The notes: generated from the sequence alone by a model not told the origin. Shown: positions 47,439 through 56,150, counted from the stretch's first letter. The stretch is DNA of 64,000 nucleotides from Billgrantia ethanolica (GCF_021404305.1 NZ_JABFTX010000003.1:620001-684000); one strand, 5' to 3'. Numbers and translations: made by a program.

Positions 47439-49587
47439 GAGGTTCTCCCGTGAGATGCGCGGAGGGGGGCAACTGGGCCAGGCGCTTTTCGCGCCATGCC
47501 TGCAGGCGCTGGATGAGGCCCTGGCGCCAACGATGCAGCAGACGGTCCCAGCGATTGGGATGGCTGATCACATCGGCGCGATAGAAGGAGGGGCAGAGCA
47601 CGGCAGCGTGGGCCGCCTCGCCGCACAGGCCGCAGCCGACGCAGGTATTGTCCACCTGGGCCACGGGGTGCTCGCGCAGCGGGTCGGGGTTGGGGCGGAT
47701 CGACAGCGACGGGCAGCCGGAAATGCGGATGCAGGCGTGGTCCCCGGTACAGGTATCGCTGTCGACGCCAAAGCGCTGGCGCACGGTACGCTTGCCCTCC
47801 TTGAGGGCCTGACGCACCTTGGGCTTTTCGCGTCGCTGCTTGTTCAGCATGCACTCCGACTGGGCGATGATCACTTTGGGGCCCTTCTCCCGGGTGGTCA
47901 GTGCCTCGGTCAAGGTGTTCTTCATGCGCTGCACGTCATAGGTATGATCGACGACCCGCACCCACTTGACCCCCACGCCCTTCACTGCCTGCTCGATGGG
48001 AATGTTGGTGTGGCGAAGGGGGTTCTTGGCCCGCGAGGAGGGCAGGTCCTGCCCGCCGGTGGCCGCCGAGTAGTAGTTGTCGACGATCAGCAGCACGTCG
48101 TCATCGCCGTTATAGACGGCATTGGCGACGCCATTGGTCAGGCCGTTGTGCCAGAAACCGCCGTCGCCCATCACGCTGATGGCGCGGCCCCCCTTGGAGC
48201 CATGGAAGGCCGATGCCGCCGAAGCGCCCAGGCCATAGCCCATGGTGGTATTGCCTATGTTAAAGGGCGGCAGGATGGAGAACAGGTGGCAGCCGATGTC
48301 GCAGCTGACATGGCGTGGCCCCAGTTCCCGCTCGACGAGCTTCATGGCGGTAAAGATCGGCCGCTCCGGGCAGCCGGTGCAGAACCCTGGCGGGCGAGGC
48401 GGTAGGGCCGGCGGCGGAATGTCGAGAGTAGGCTGTGCCTCCGGCGCAGGCAGCAGGTCCGGCGCGGCGGCGGACAGGAAGTCGCGCAGGCCTCTCAGCA
48501 TCACCTGGCCGTTGTATTCGCCGGCCTTGGGCAGCACGTCCTTGCCATGGATACGCGTGGTGATGTCGGCGCGACGCAGGATGCTGGCCAGGGCCTGTTC
48601 CAGGTAGTCGGGCTGACCCTCTTCGATCATCAACACGGCACGCTTGTCGGCGCAGAAGGCTTCCAGTTCGTCGTCGACCAGCGGGTAGGTGACGTTGAGC
48701 ACGTACAGCGGGATTCGGCTGTTGCCGAAGGTGTCGGCCAGGCCGAGGCGCTCGAGTCCGCGAATGACCGAATTGTAGAGCCCGCCCTGCAGGATCAGGC
48801 CGATCTCGTCATGCGCGCCGGGGAAGGTCTCGTTGAGCCCGTGCTGCTTGATGTAGTGCACCGCTGCCGGCCAGCGTGTGGTGACCTTCTCGTGCTCGTG
48901 CTGAAAGCTCGCCGGCGGTAGGACGATGCGGCTGGTATCTCGTACCGGGTTGGCCAGGGCGTCATCGATGGTGAAGTCGGGCGAGCGGTTGGCCTGGGTC
49001 TGGAAGCGTCCGTGGACATGGCACGCCCGGATGCGCAGTTCCAGCATCACCGGGGTGTTGCTGGCCTCCGAGAGGGCGAAGCCGTGCTCCACCGCCTTGA
49101 CGATGGAGGGCAGGTTGGGGCGCGGGTCGAGCAGCCAGATCTGGCTCTTCATGGCGAATGCATGGGTGCGCTCCTGCATGATACTCGATCCGTCGCCGTA
49201 GTCTTCACCGACGATGATCAGCGCGCCGCCGGTCACGCCGCCCGAGGCCAGGTTGGCCAGGGCATCGGACGCGACGTTGGTGCCTACGGTGGATTTCCAC
49301 GCCACGGCGCCGCGCAGCGGGTAGTTGACCGAAGCGGCCAGCATGGCCGCGGCGGCCGCTTCGCTGGCGTTGTTCTCAAAGTGGACGCCCAGTTCCTCGA
49401 GGATCGGCTGGGCATCCGCCAGTACGTCCATGAGGTGGGAGATCGGCGCACCCTGATAGCCGCCAACGTAGGCGACTCCCGACTGCAGCAGCGCCTTGGT
49501 GACGGCGAGGATGCCTTCGCCCTGGAAGGTTTCCCCCTCCCCAAGGCGCAGCTTCTTGACCTCCTCGACAAACGTTCTTTCAGCCAT
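47431..49587 (-). CDS. iorA: Indolepyruvate oxidoreductase alpha-type subunit, thiamine diphosphate and Fe-S dependent
   Basis: A 718-residue protein: pyrimidine-binding domain at the N-terminus, the segment GFCTGCPERPIF, the thiamine diphosphate motif starting GDGGFWHNGLTNGVANA, and a C-terminal ferredoxin-like region with Cys clusters (CVGCGLC plus the Cys of CTGDHACIRISGC). Known members convert indolepyruvate or phenylpyruvate to arylacetyl-CoA. Here the neighbours make an arylglyoxylate a plausible alternative substrate. GAGGAG precedes the ATG. Confidence 0.92.
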   Translation of the reverse strand: MAERTFVEEVKKLRLGEGETFQGEGILAVTKALLQSGVAYVGGYQGAPISHLMDVLADAQPILEELGVHFENNASEAAAAAMLAASVNYPLRGAVAWKSTVGTNVASDALANLASGGVTGGALIIVGEDYGDGSSIMQERTHAFAMKSQIWLLDPRPNLPSIVKAVEHGFALSEASNTPVMLELRIRACHVHGRFQTQANRSPDFTIDDALANPVRDTSRIVLPPASFQHEHEKVTTRWPAAVHYIKQHGLNETFPGAHDEIGLILQGGLYNSVIRGLERLGLADTFGNSRIPLYVLNVTYPLVDDELEAFCADKRAVLMIEEGQPDYLEQALASILRRADITTRIHGKDVLPKAGEYNGQVMLRGLRDFLSAAAPDLLPAPEAQPTLDIPPPALPPRPPGFCTGCPERPIFTAMKLVERELGPRHVSCDIGCHLFSILPPFNIGNTTMGYGLGASAASAFHGSKGGRAISVMGDGGFWHNGLTNGVANAVYNGDDDVLLIVDNYYSAATGGQDLPSSRAKNPLRHTNIPIEQAVKGVGVKWVRVVDHTYDVQRMKNTLTEALTTREKGPKVIIAQSECMLNKQRREKPKVRQALKEGKRTVRQRFGVDSDTCTGDHACIRISGCPSLSIRPNPDPLREHPVAQVDNTCVGCGLCGEAAHAAVLCPSFYRADVISHPNRWDRLLHRWRQGLIQRLQAWREKRLAQLPPSAHLTGEPHA

Positions 49588-49644
49588 CTTGTTCTCCTCG
49601 CCGCTCGGGCATGCCGCCCTTGCCGTGAGTGGTGTTGTTTGGTT

Positions 49645-50961
49645 TCAGCGCATCAGGTTGGGCAGGCCGGTGGCAAGCCACGGCACGGCGACCACCAGGG
49701 CCAGCACCAGTAGCTGCAGCAGCAGGAAGGGCAGCGCGGCCTGATAGACCTGGGTCAGCCGGATGCCGGGAGGCGCCACACCCTGCATCACGATCAATAG
49801 CAGCCCGAAAGGTGGCGTTAGAAAGCTGATCTCCATGGCCACCAGGAACAGCACGCCGATCCAGATCGGGTCGATGCCCAGGCTCGATACCAGCGGCATG
49901 AAGAACGGCAGGGTGATCATGATCATGCTGATCTGGTCGGCGAAGCAGCCCAGCACCAGCAGCACAAGGAGCATGCCGAGCACGATCATCAGCGGTGTCA
50001 GATCCCAGGCGGTGATCACTTGTAGCAGGCCGCGCGTAGCACCCGAGAAGGAGAGCAACTGGGAGAAGGTGGTCGAGGCAACAAGCACGAACAGGATCAT
50101 GACCGAGACCTTGGCCGTCTCCATCAGGGCCGTGACCAGGGCTTGCCGAGTCAGGCAGCGATAGCACATCGCGGCGACCGTGGCGGCAACGGCGCCGAAT
50201 GCAGCCGATTCCGTGGGCTCGGCCCAGCCGGCCAGCAGGCTGCCCACTACGGCCACGAAGATACCGCTCAGCGGCAGTACGTAGACACAGAACGGCTGCC
50301 AGCGCTCCCAGGTAGTGAGGCTGGGATTGCCCTCGTCTGCCGGGGCGAGCTCAGGGTTGCGTGCGCAGCGGATCATCACATACAGCAACACCGAGATACC
50401 CATCAGGATGCCCGGGATGATGCCGCCGATGAGCAGTTGGCCGATGGAGATGCCGGCCAGGCTGCCGAGGGTGACGGCAAGTGCCGAAGGGGGAATCAGC
50501 ATGGCGATGCCGCCCACTGCCATGATCGGGCCCATGGCAATGGAGGGGTGGTAGCCGCGCTTGAGCATATCGGGTAGCAGGGAGCTGCCCATCATGGCCG
50601 TATTGGCGATGCTCGATCCGGAGAGCGTGGCGAAAGCCGTGCCGCCGAGGACCGAGACGATGCTCAGGCGGCCGGGCACGCCCTTGATCAGGCGCTCGAT
50701 AGCGGTGATCGCCTTGTAGGCAAGGCCCGTATGAAACAGGACTTCGCCCATGAGCACGAATAGCGGTATGGGAATCAGGGAAAAGCTGGTGATGGCCTCG
50801 GCGCTGTTGCGCGCCATCTGCATGATGCCCATCTCGCCGCCCATGAAGACATACGCGCCGACGAGATTGATCGCAATAAAGGCAAACACCACCGGGAGGC
50901 CCAGCGCCATGAGCAGGATGAGCCCACCCACCAGCAACAGCAGAGCAGAATGCCATTCCAT
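49645..50961 (-). CDS. dctM: TRAP transporter large membrane subunit (DctM)
   Basis: A 438-residue channel subunit with about twelve membrane segments and the signatures PLFVLMGEVLF, MLIPPSALAVTLG and FLTPPFGLLLIVMQG. It belongs to the second TRAP system of the window, encoded with DctQ and DctP upstream and iorAB downstream. Its sequence is clearly distinct from the DctM at 37183, so it is not a local duplication. Confidence 0.94.
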   Translation of the reverse strand: MEWHSALLLLVGGLILLMALGLPVVFAFIAINLVGAYVFMGGEMGIMQMARNSAEAITSFSLIPIPLFVLMGEVLFHTGLAYKAITAIERLIKGVPGRLSIVSVLGGTAFATLSGSSIANTAMMGSSLLPDMLKRGYHPSIAMGPIMAVGGIAMLIPPSALAVTLGSLAGISIGQLLIGGIIPGILMGISVLLYVMIRCARNPELAPADEGNPSLTTWERWQPFCVYVLPLSGIFVAVVGSLLAGWAEPTESAAFGAVAATVAAMCYRCLTRQALVTALMETAKVSVMILFVLVASTTFSQLLSFSGATRGLLQVITAWDLTPLMIVLGMLLVLLVLGCFADQISMIMITLPFFMPLVSSLGIDPIWIGVLFLVAMEISFLTPPFGLLLIVMQGVAPPGIRLTQVYQAALPFLLLQLLVLALVVAVPWLATGLPNLMR

Positions 50962-50965
50962 GCCG

Positions 50966-51493
50966 TCAACCCTCTCGCGTCAGGATGAGGCGCCACAGGC
51001 GGCGCAGGAACTCGAGGGTCAACAGGCCGAAGCATAGGCTCGGCAGTACGAAGTTCCACCACTCGGGAAACACGAACGACTTGTAAACCATAGTGCCCCG
51101 ACTGAGGTAGTCGGAGCCGGTTGACAGCAGGAAGTAGCCGAAGCAAAGGCTGATCGAGGCGCCGAGCAGGTTGATGGCCATTTCGAGCCATCTGCGCGGT
51201 GCTTTCGGCAGGGCCTGCTGCAACAGGTCGACCCGCACGTGGGCGCCGTGATAGAGCACCCAAGGGGCGGCCAGAAAGGTCGCGGCAGCGATGGCATATT
51301 CGCTGCCCTCCACCGTGCCGTAGATCGAGCCGAAACCCAGGTTTCGGCTCATCACGTTGAGCACGATCACCACTGAGACGACACCGATGATGAGACCTGC
51401 GGCAAGGCCGCAGGCTTGCATCATGTAGTGATATGTCTTCTGTAACGGCGAGCGTGCCACTTTCTCGTTATTGACGAGTGCCGTGTCATTCAC
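50966..51493 (-). CDS. dctQ: TRAP transporter small membrane subunit (DctQ)
   Basis: A 175-residue, four-segment membrane protein. AAATFLAAPWVLYHGAHVRVDLL is the conserved middle, here noted by its key part PWVLYHGAHVRVDLL. It overlaps the receptor gene by eight bases and precedes dctM by four. Confidence 0.9.
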   Translation of the reverse strand: MNDTALVNNEKVARSPLQKTYHYMMQACGLAAGLIIGVVSVVIVLNVMSRNLGFGSIYGTVEGSEYAIAAATFLAAPWVLYHGAHVRVDLLQQALPKAPRRWLEMAINLLGASISLCFGYFLLSTGSDYLSRGTMVYKSFVFPEWWNFVLPSLCFGLLTLEFLRRLWRLILTREG

Positions 51494-52463
51494 TGTCCAG
51501 AATCTCTCTCAGTCGCTCGGTGTTCTCGGCGTGCTCCTGCGCCAGGCGTTGCCATTGAACTTCATAGGCCATTTCGAGGAAGCGCTCGCGATCCTCGCCC
51601 TCGAACTCGATCACTTCGATACCGGCCTCGGCCTGACGACGCTCCTCCTCAGCATTGATCTCCTCGTTGAGCCCATTGAGCTCTTCCAGCCAGATGGCCT
51701 TCTCGGTGAGGTAATCACGCTGCTCATCGGTGAGGTTGTCCCAGGTGTTCTGGTTGACCAGAACGCCGACTTCCACGTGATAGAAGCCAGGGTCGACGCG
51801 GTAACTCGTATGCTCCTGCCAGCCGAGATCGAAGATGCCCTGAACCGGCCAGCCGTAACCGTCTACGATGCCGCGCTCCAGTGCGGTATAGACCTCGCCT
51901 GGCGGCGTCTGGGCCGCTTCGCCGCCCAGGGCCTCGACGAAGGCGCGGTACACCGGCGTGATGCGCAGGCGTAGGCCGTTGAGATCGGGGCTCTCGATGG
52001 GCTCGTTAAGGTACAGGTGGTAGCGGTTGCCGTAGTTGGTATAGGCCAGGTAGTGGACGTTCATCTGCTCGCGCCACATCTCCTGCAACTGCTCGAATCG
52101 GCCCGTTTCGCGGAGCTCCTCGGGTGAGTAGCGCGTCAGGTTCAGCGCATGGGCCGCCGGCAGGGAGCTGGTGTAGAACGCCGAGGTGACGAACGCCATG
52201 TCGACCACGCCGTTGCTCACCGCATTGCCTACCTGGAAGGGCGGCATGGCATCAGGGCCGCCGATGAAGTTGATCTCAACCGGGGCGTCCGGATCGTTCG
52301 CGATCTCTTCGAGGAACATTTCGAAGGTGTGTGGTATCGCCGTGCCGGGATTGAAGGAGCTGACGGTTCTCAGTGTCACCGTGTCGGCGGCGGCTTGCGT
52401 CACCAGGCTTAGGGAGACCAGGGCGGCGCCAATGGTGGTGGTCCAGCGAAGCTTGTCGTTCAT
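51486..52463 (-). CDS. dctP: TRAP transporter substrate-binding protein (DctP)
   Basis: A 325-residue receptor with a signal peptide (cleavage near AAA-DT). The carboxylate-clamping arginine region NGLRLRITPVYRAFVEALG and the helix ERGIVDGYGWPVQG fit the family. The start is ATG 20 codons into the longest frame. It lies directly downstream of the exported cyclase-family hydrolase and may bind that enzyme's carboxylate product. Confidence 0.9.
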   Translation of the reverse strand: MNDKLRWTTTIGAALVSLSLVTQAAADTVTLRTVSSFNPGTAIPHTFEMFLEEIANDPDAPVEINFIGGPDAMPPFQVGNAVSNGVVDMAFVTSAFYTSSLPAAHALNLTRYSPEELRETGRFEQLQEMWREQMNVHYLAYTNYGNRYHLYLNEPIESPDLNGLRLRITPVYRAFVEALGGEAAQTPPGEVYTALERGIVDGYGWPVQGIFDLGWQEHTSYRVDPGFYHVEVGVLVNQNTWDNLTDEQRDYLTEKAIWLEELNGLNEEINAEEERRQAEAGIEVIEFEGEDRERFLEMAYEVQWQRLAQEHAENTERLREILDSE

Positions 52464-52516
52464 GTCGTAACTCCCTTGTTTTTGTCGTGATCGGTTATTG
52501 ATTGCAGGGGCGAGTC

Positions 52517-53611
52517 TCACCGGCTAGCAGGGGTGCCGATGGCCACGGGCCTGACCGGTGCCTGTGCTGCTCCCTGAGTCAGGGTGGGAAGGATCATGGT
52601 GCAAGAGGTCCAGACCTTGTCAGCGGCCAACTCCGCGAGCCGCGCATTTTGGATTTGATAGATACCCGATTGCGTCAGATTATGGTGATGGATGGCGAAA
52701 GGCAGGCCGTCCGGTACCCCGTCGGGAATCGCCTCGCCCGTCAACATTCCTTCCGGGGCGGGGTCGGTGAAGGGGTTGTCCAGGGCGACCAGCACGATGG
52801 CCTGCTCTTCCAGCCATGCCATGGTGTCGTAGGCCAGGCCAGGACCCTGGGTGTAGTAGCGAGAGTCTTCGCCGTCCCAGTGCTCACCCCAGCCGGTGTG
52901 GATGTAGAGCACGTCGCCGGGCAGCAGGCCGCGCCAGGCAAGCCCCTGGGCTTCGATCATGGCCTCGATGTCGTTACGGCTGATCAGGTCGCCAGCGGCC
53001 AGCGGCTCGCCGTGGTTGAAATATGCCGCGGCATCCAGCAGCACAGCGGAGGAGACGATCGGTGGCAGGTTTTCGAGGCCGAGCCTTGCGAGCGGGGCAT
53101 CCGGGCCAGGCTTGACTTCGTCCTGGGTGAAGCCGCCGTAGTACTGCAGCGCTTCGGCAGGGAACTCCCCCTCACCGCTCCAGGGCTCGGGCAGGTAGGC
53201 GAAATGGCCGAGGCCGTCGAGCTGGGTGCCCTGGCCGCCGATATTGCCGCTGGTCGACTCGGTGTTAAAGCCGTGGCGAGTACCAGGAATGCCGCTGGAG
53301 GGATCGAAGCGGTAGCTCTCCGGCTCAGCAAACGGTGACTGTGGCATCGCTCCAGTGCGTGGATACGAGAGCTCGTAGGACCTTGCCTCGGGCTGCATCA
53401 GGTGGAAGGCACAGCGCTGCCAGGTGCCGTTGCCCTGCGTGTTGCCCATGCCGGCTTCGTCCGCATCCGGCCAAGGGGGGAGCGGTACCTGAGGAACGCT
53501 CTCCAGGTGGGCTCGATGGTCGTCAGGTGTCGCTGCTAGGGTGACCGAGCAGCTCAGGACTGCTAGGCCTACTGCTGCTGGCAGCAGTATCCCGCGGGAT
53601 GTCATTGTCAT
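52517..53611 (-). CDS. Exported cyclase-family (PF04199-type) metal hydrolase
   Basis: A 364-residue protein with a signal peptide (cleavage near LAA-TP). The metal motif of the family, HxGTHxDxPxH, appears as GGQGTQLDGLGHF, with Gln for one His. VLYIHTGWGEHW and FAIHHHNL supply further conserved histidines. The family includes kynurenine formamidase and isatin hydrolase, which open cyclic or N-acyl aromatic amides. It is the first gene of a TRAP-iorAB unit, so its product is probably imported and oxidatively decarboxylated. Confidence 0.82.
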   Translation of the reverse strand: MTMTSRGILLPAAVGLAVLSCSVTLAATPDDHRAHLESVPQVPLPPWPDADEAGMGNTQGNGTWQRCAFHLMQPEARSYELSYPRTGAMPQSPFAEPESYRFDPSSGIPGTRHGFNTESTSGNIGGQGTQLDGLGHFAYLPEPWSGEGEFPAEALQYYGGFTQDEVKPGPDAPLARLGLENLPPIVSSAVLLDAAAYFNHGEPLAAGDLISRNDIEAMIEAQGLAWRGLLPGDVLYIHTGWGEHWDGEDSRYYTQGPGLAYDTMAWLEEQAIVLVALDNPFTDPAPEGMLTGEAIPDGVPDGLPFAIHHHNLTQSGIYQIQNARLAELAADKVWTSCTMILPTLTQGAAQAPVRPVAIGTPASR

Positions 53612-53926
53612 TGTTGCCTTTTTTGTTGTTCGTAATGGTTCATGGCGTCTCCCCCCTCAAGAGGAGACGTGCTGTTCTTACCAGCACCTTCCTGATTCAG
53701 CCTAGAAACAATGGCCATATATTTCAAGCTTGAAATTTCAAGCTTGAATACATTGCCTGCTAACTAATTTAGGACCATGACCAACAGCGTTCCCAGGGGG
53801 GTTGGAATGGGGCATGCTGGAGAGGCGTAGATAGCCCCCACCGGCATTGGTCAGTTCATATGCCATCAGTCGGTGGGCTAGTGGTATCGGTATTCACCTG
53901 GTCGAGAGCGATAGAGGAGGAGGGCA
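53612..53926. other. 315-base divergent intergenic region
   Basis: Between the cyclase-family gene and the small gene at 53927. It contains operator site A (53723) and an AT-richer stretch around 53,700-53,770 that likely holds the promoter of the catabolic operon. Otherwise nothing recognisable. Confidence 0.6.
53723..53748. promoter_or_regulatory. Operator-like repeat pair, site A
   Basis: Two tandem copies of the perfect palindrome TTCAAGCTTGAA separated by AT, 112 bases upstream of the cyclase-family gene. The same unit, slightly degenerate, precedes the monooxygenase gene (site B). Confidence 0.7.
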
Positions 53927-54097
53927 GTGGCCACTATCGATATTGAGCACATCATGAGCGAGCTTGACGATCACGCGCAGACTTTGCGGGCGCTGAGCGA
54001 GCGGTTGTCGAGCTCCGACCCCGAGGCAGCGCATGCCACAGAGGTGGTCGCCCAGGAGCTATGGGAACTGCGAAAGGAGTTGGGCGATGAGCGGTAG
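53927..54097 (+). CDS. Small helical protein of unknown function
   Basis: A 56-residue frame starting GTG six bases after AGGAGGAGGG: ATIDIEHIMSELDDHAQ, then helical to ELRKELGDER. It is charged and predicted to form an antiparallel helix pair. An internal ATG at 53954 is possible. No family recognised; the very strong ribosome site is the main support. Confidence 0.55.
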   Translation: MATIDIEHIMSELDDHAQTLRALSERLSSSDPEAAHATEVVAQELWELRKELGDER

Positions 54098-54165
54098 GCC
54101 CTGCGGGAATGGATCTGATCGGCCGGATAGCATGGGTTAAGTTGATGACCCCGAACCTTCCATGG

Positions 54166-54570
54166 TTAGAGCCTAACCCGGCCTTCATCATTGATGACCG
54201 CTGGACGCTCCATGTTCACGTGCAGCCACGTCTCGCGTAGTGCACCGATGTCGCCGGCAGCGATGACTTCCAGGGCAGAGCGGCCATCGAAGCCTTCGTT
54301 GTAATTGGGCATCGCCATGAAGCCATAAAGGTTGTCAGGATTGTCAAACAGTACTCGTAGCGCCGCATGAATATTCAGTACGTAGCTGATGCGAGCAAGC
54401 TGATCCTCATCCAGAATGATCTGCCATTCTGGATTTTGTTGCTTTGCCTGGGCATAGGTATCGGGAGAGACGCGTAAGATCGCTGTGCCCTGTTCAACGG
54501 TGGCACCCCACTTTTCCAAGATCGTTACGGCTACCTGTATACCCGTGGTGGCCTTGTTCTTGATACCCAT
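54166..54570 (-). CDS. DUF2384 (MbcA/ParS/Xre-type) antitoxin-like protein
   Basis: A 134-residue protein. The C-terminal 65 residues (RISYVLNIHAALRVLF, MAMPNYNEGFDGRSALEVI, ALRETWLHVNMER) match the toxin-binding domain of antitoxins that pair with RES-type or similar toxins. The N-terminal part lacks a clear helix-turn-helix. AAGGGGGA precedes the ATG. No toxin gene is adjacent; downstream is the 56-residue gene on the other strand and upstream is the IS copy 2, which may have removed the partner. Confidence 0.7.
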   Translation of the reverse strand: MGIKNKATTGIQVAVTILEKWGATVEQGTAILRVSPDTYAQAKQQNPEWQIILDEDQLARISYVLNIHAALRVLFDNPDNLYGFMAMPNYNEGFDGRSALEVIAAGDIGALRETWLHVNMERPAVINDEGRVRL

Positions 54571-54651
54571 TGTTCCCCCTTACCCTTTGTCGTCATCGAA
54601 GCTGACCTTCTCCCTGGTTTAGGTCCGTCATCAATGTGAGGAACCGCTCCG

Positions 54652-55466
54652 TCAGGCACATTGCTGGGCATAGGCCACGGGTGGCAAATAGCCCAGCGAG
54701 CTGTGCGGTCTGACATGGTTGTAGTGGGTTCTCCATCGACTGATTTCGTGTCGTGCATCCGCCAGGCTCAGGAATCAGTGCTGGTTGAGGCCGCTGTCTC
54801 GGAACTTGCCGTTGAAGCTCTCGATGAAGGCGTTCTGCGTCGGCTTGCCCGGCTGGATGAACGCCAGTGTTACCTTCCGCTCACGTGACCAGAAGAACAT
54901 TGCCTTACTGGTCAGCTCCGGCCCGTTATCGCAAACAATCGAGGCTGGCAGTGAGCGCTGCTGCGCGATCTCGTCGAGGAACCGGGCCAGCCGACGTCCT
55001 GAAATGGACGTGTCCGTCAGTTGCCCGACACACTCGCGGCTAAAGTCGTCCACGATGTTCAGCACGCGAAACCGACGCCCCGAGGCCAACTGATCCGACA
55101 CGAAGTCCATCGATCAGCGCTGGCTGGGGCGGGCCGGCAGTGGCATCGGTGTCCTTTGCCGAATCAGCCGCTTGCGCCGCCGGCTCCGAACTTGAAGGCC
55201 ATGCTCACAATACAGCCGGTAGGTACGCTTGCGATTGATCACCAAACCCTCCTGGCGCAACAAGGCATGCAGCAGCAAGTAGCCATAGCGGGGATAGCAG
55301 GTCGCCAAGGCTTGTAGGCGGGCCGAAGCGGCGCATCGTCACGCGGCATCGCCTGGTACCGGGCTACCGACCTTGCCAGGCCCAGCAATCGGCAGGCACC
55401 TCGCTGGCTGAGCCAGCCGCCTGTCACCAGGTGCTTCACCGCGTGCCGCTTCGCTTCGGGCGTCAC
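54652..55466 (-). pseudogene. IS3-family transposase OrfB, copy 2, frameshifted
   Basis: Same gene as at 32017. One G is missing in a GGG run near 55,323 (gccgcttcggcccgc instead of cttcgggcccgc), shifting the frame after about 47 codons. The later part is readable in the right frame as MDFVSDQLASGRRFR to GLNQH, with TGA at both Trp positions as in copy 1. The CGA that is TGA in copy 1 is intact here. Confidence 0.88.
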
Positions 55467-55729
55467 CGATTTCCCAAAACGATCTCCTTGAGGGCAGCAT
55501 TATCGAGAGCGTTTTCCGCCAGCAGCTTCTTGAGCCGGGCGTTCTCGGGCTCCAGCTCGCGCAGGCGCTTGGCCTCCGAGACTTCCATGCCGCTGTACAT
55601 GGCCTTCCAGCGCTAAATGGTCTGCTCGGTCACGCCGTTCTGTCGAGCCAGCTCGGCGATCGAGACGCCGCGCTCGTTGGCCTTGAGTATGCTGATGATC
55701 TGCTCTTCGGTATGTCGGTTACGCTTCAT
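55463..55729 (-). pseudogene. IS3-family transposase OrfA, copy 2, nonsense mutation
   Basis: Same length as the intact copy at 31754, but the Tyr codon in IYRWKAKY is now TAG (seen as cta near 55,614-55,616), which truncates the protein after about 38 residues. Confidence 0.88.
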
Positions 55730-55807
55730 CGCGAGATCTCCTGCTATCAGGGTAAACGTAGCGGAAATCTCACATCGACGGTGGACCGGTTTCTGGGGGA
55801 AAGGTCA

Positions 55808-56150
55808 GAGCGCCTCAGGTCTGGCCGGCAACACAGCGCTCGAAAGTCTATAGCGACACAAATTGTCGCACGACCTCCCTAAGCTGGTTCTCAAGACCAG
55901 CGGATACTACTGGGGTTTAGACGACGCTGGGGTGATCTCGGGAGTCGCAGCGCTTCGGTGTGATGACGCATCTGTCTAGTACTAAGGGATGGTGTCGTAG
56001 GCTATGGAGGAAAACGGCACGAGTGTTAAGCTAAGTAAAAATGGGTCACAACCCTGACAATAACGAATTAAAACGTACGTATGGGATGTCGGGTCGCTTG
56101 CCAGCATGGCCACCTCATCCTCGATAGCGCTCTGGCTCAGGAGAGGTGGT
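55808..56150. other. 343-base region after IS copy 2
   Basis: No gene is supported here. A small hairpin GCTGGT-TCTCAAG-ACCAGC lies at 55,883-55,901. The sequence does not continue the integrase cut by copy 1. It probably contains the promoter of the gene at 56151. Confidence 0.5.

Larger units (their letters stand above)
54603..55807 (-). mobile_element. IS3-family element (IS407-like group), copy 2, inverted
   Basis: A 1,205-base near-identical inverted copy of the element at 31676, with the same TGACC ends (one substitution in the right end). It has a stop in orfA, a one-base deletion in orfB and the two TGA codons shared with copy 1. The flanks (cgaagc and gagcgc) are not a target duplication. 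Confidence 0.92.

Noticed and set aside
54531..54758. 75-codon minus-strand frame overlapping the DUF2384 gene and the IS end
   Set aside because: It is the transposase C-terminus read across the IS boundary after the second shared TGA in a wrong frame; no independent start or family.
55883..55901. GCTGGT-TCTCAAG-ACCAGC hairpin as a second attachment site copied from the tRNA T arm
   Set aside because: Only the first part resembles the tRNA; the acceptor end and CCA are absent.
55808..56150. Continuation of the interrupted integrase after IS copy 2
   Set aside because: All three forward frames were read; none gives the integrase sequence expected after the LYLEV segment.
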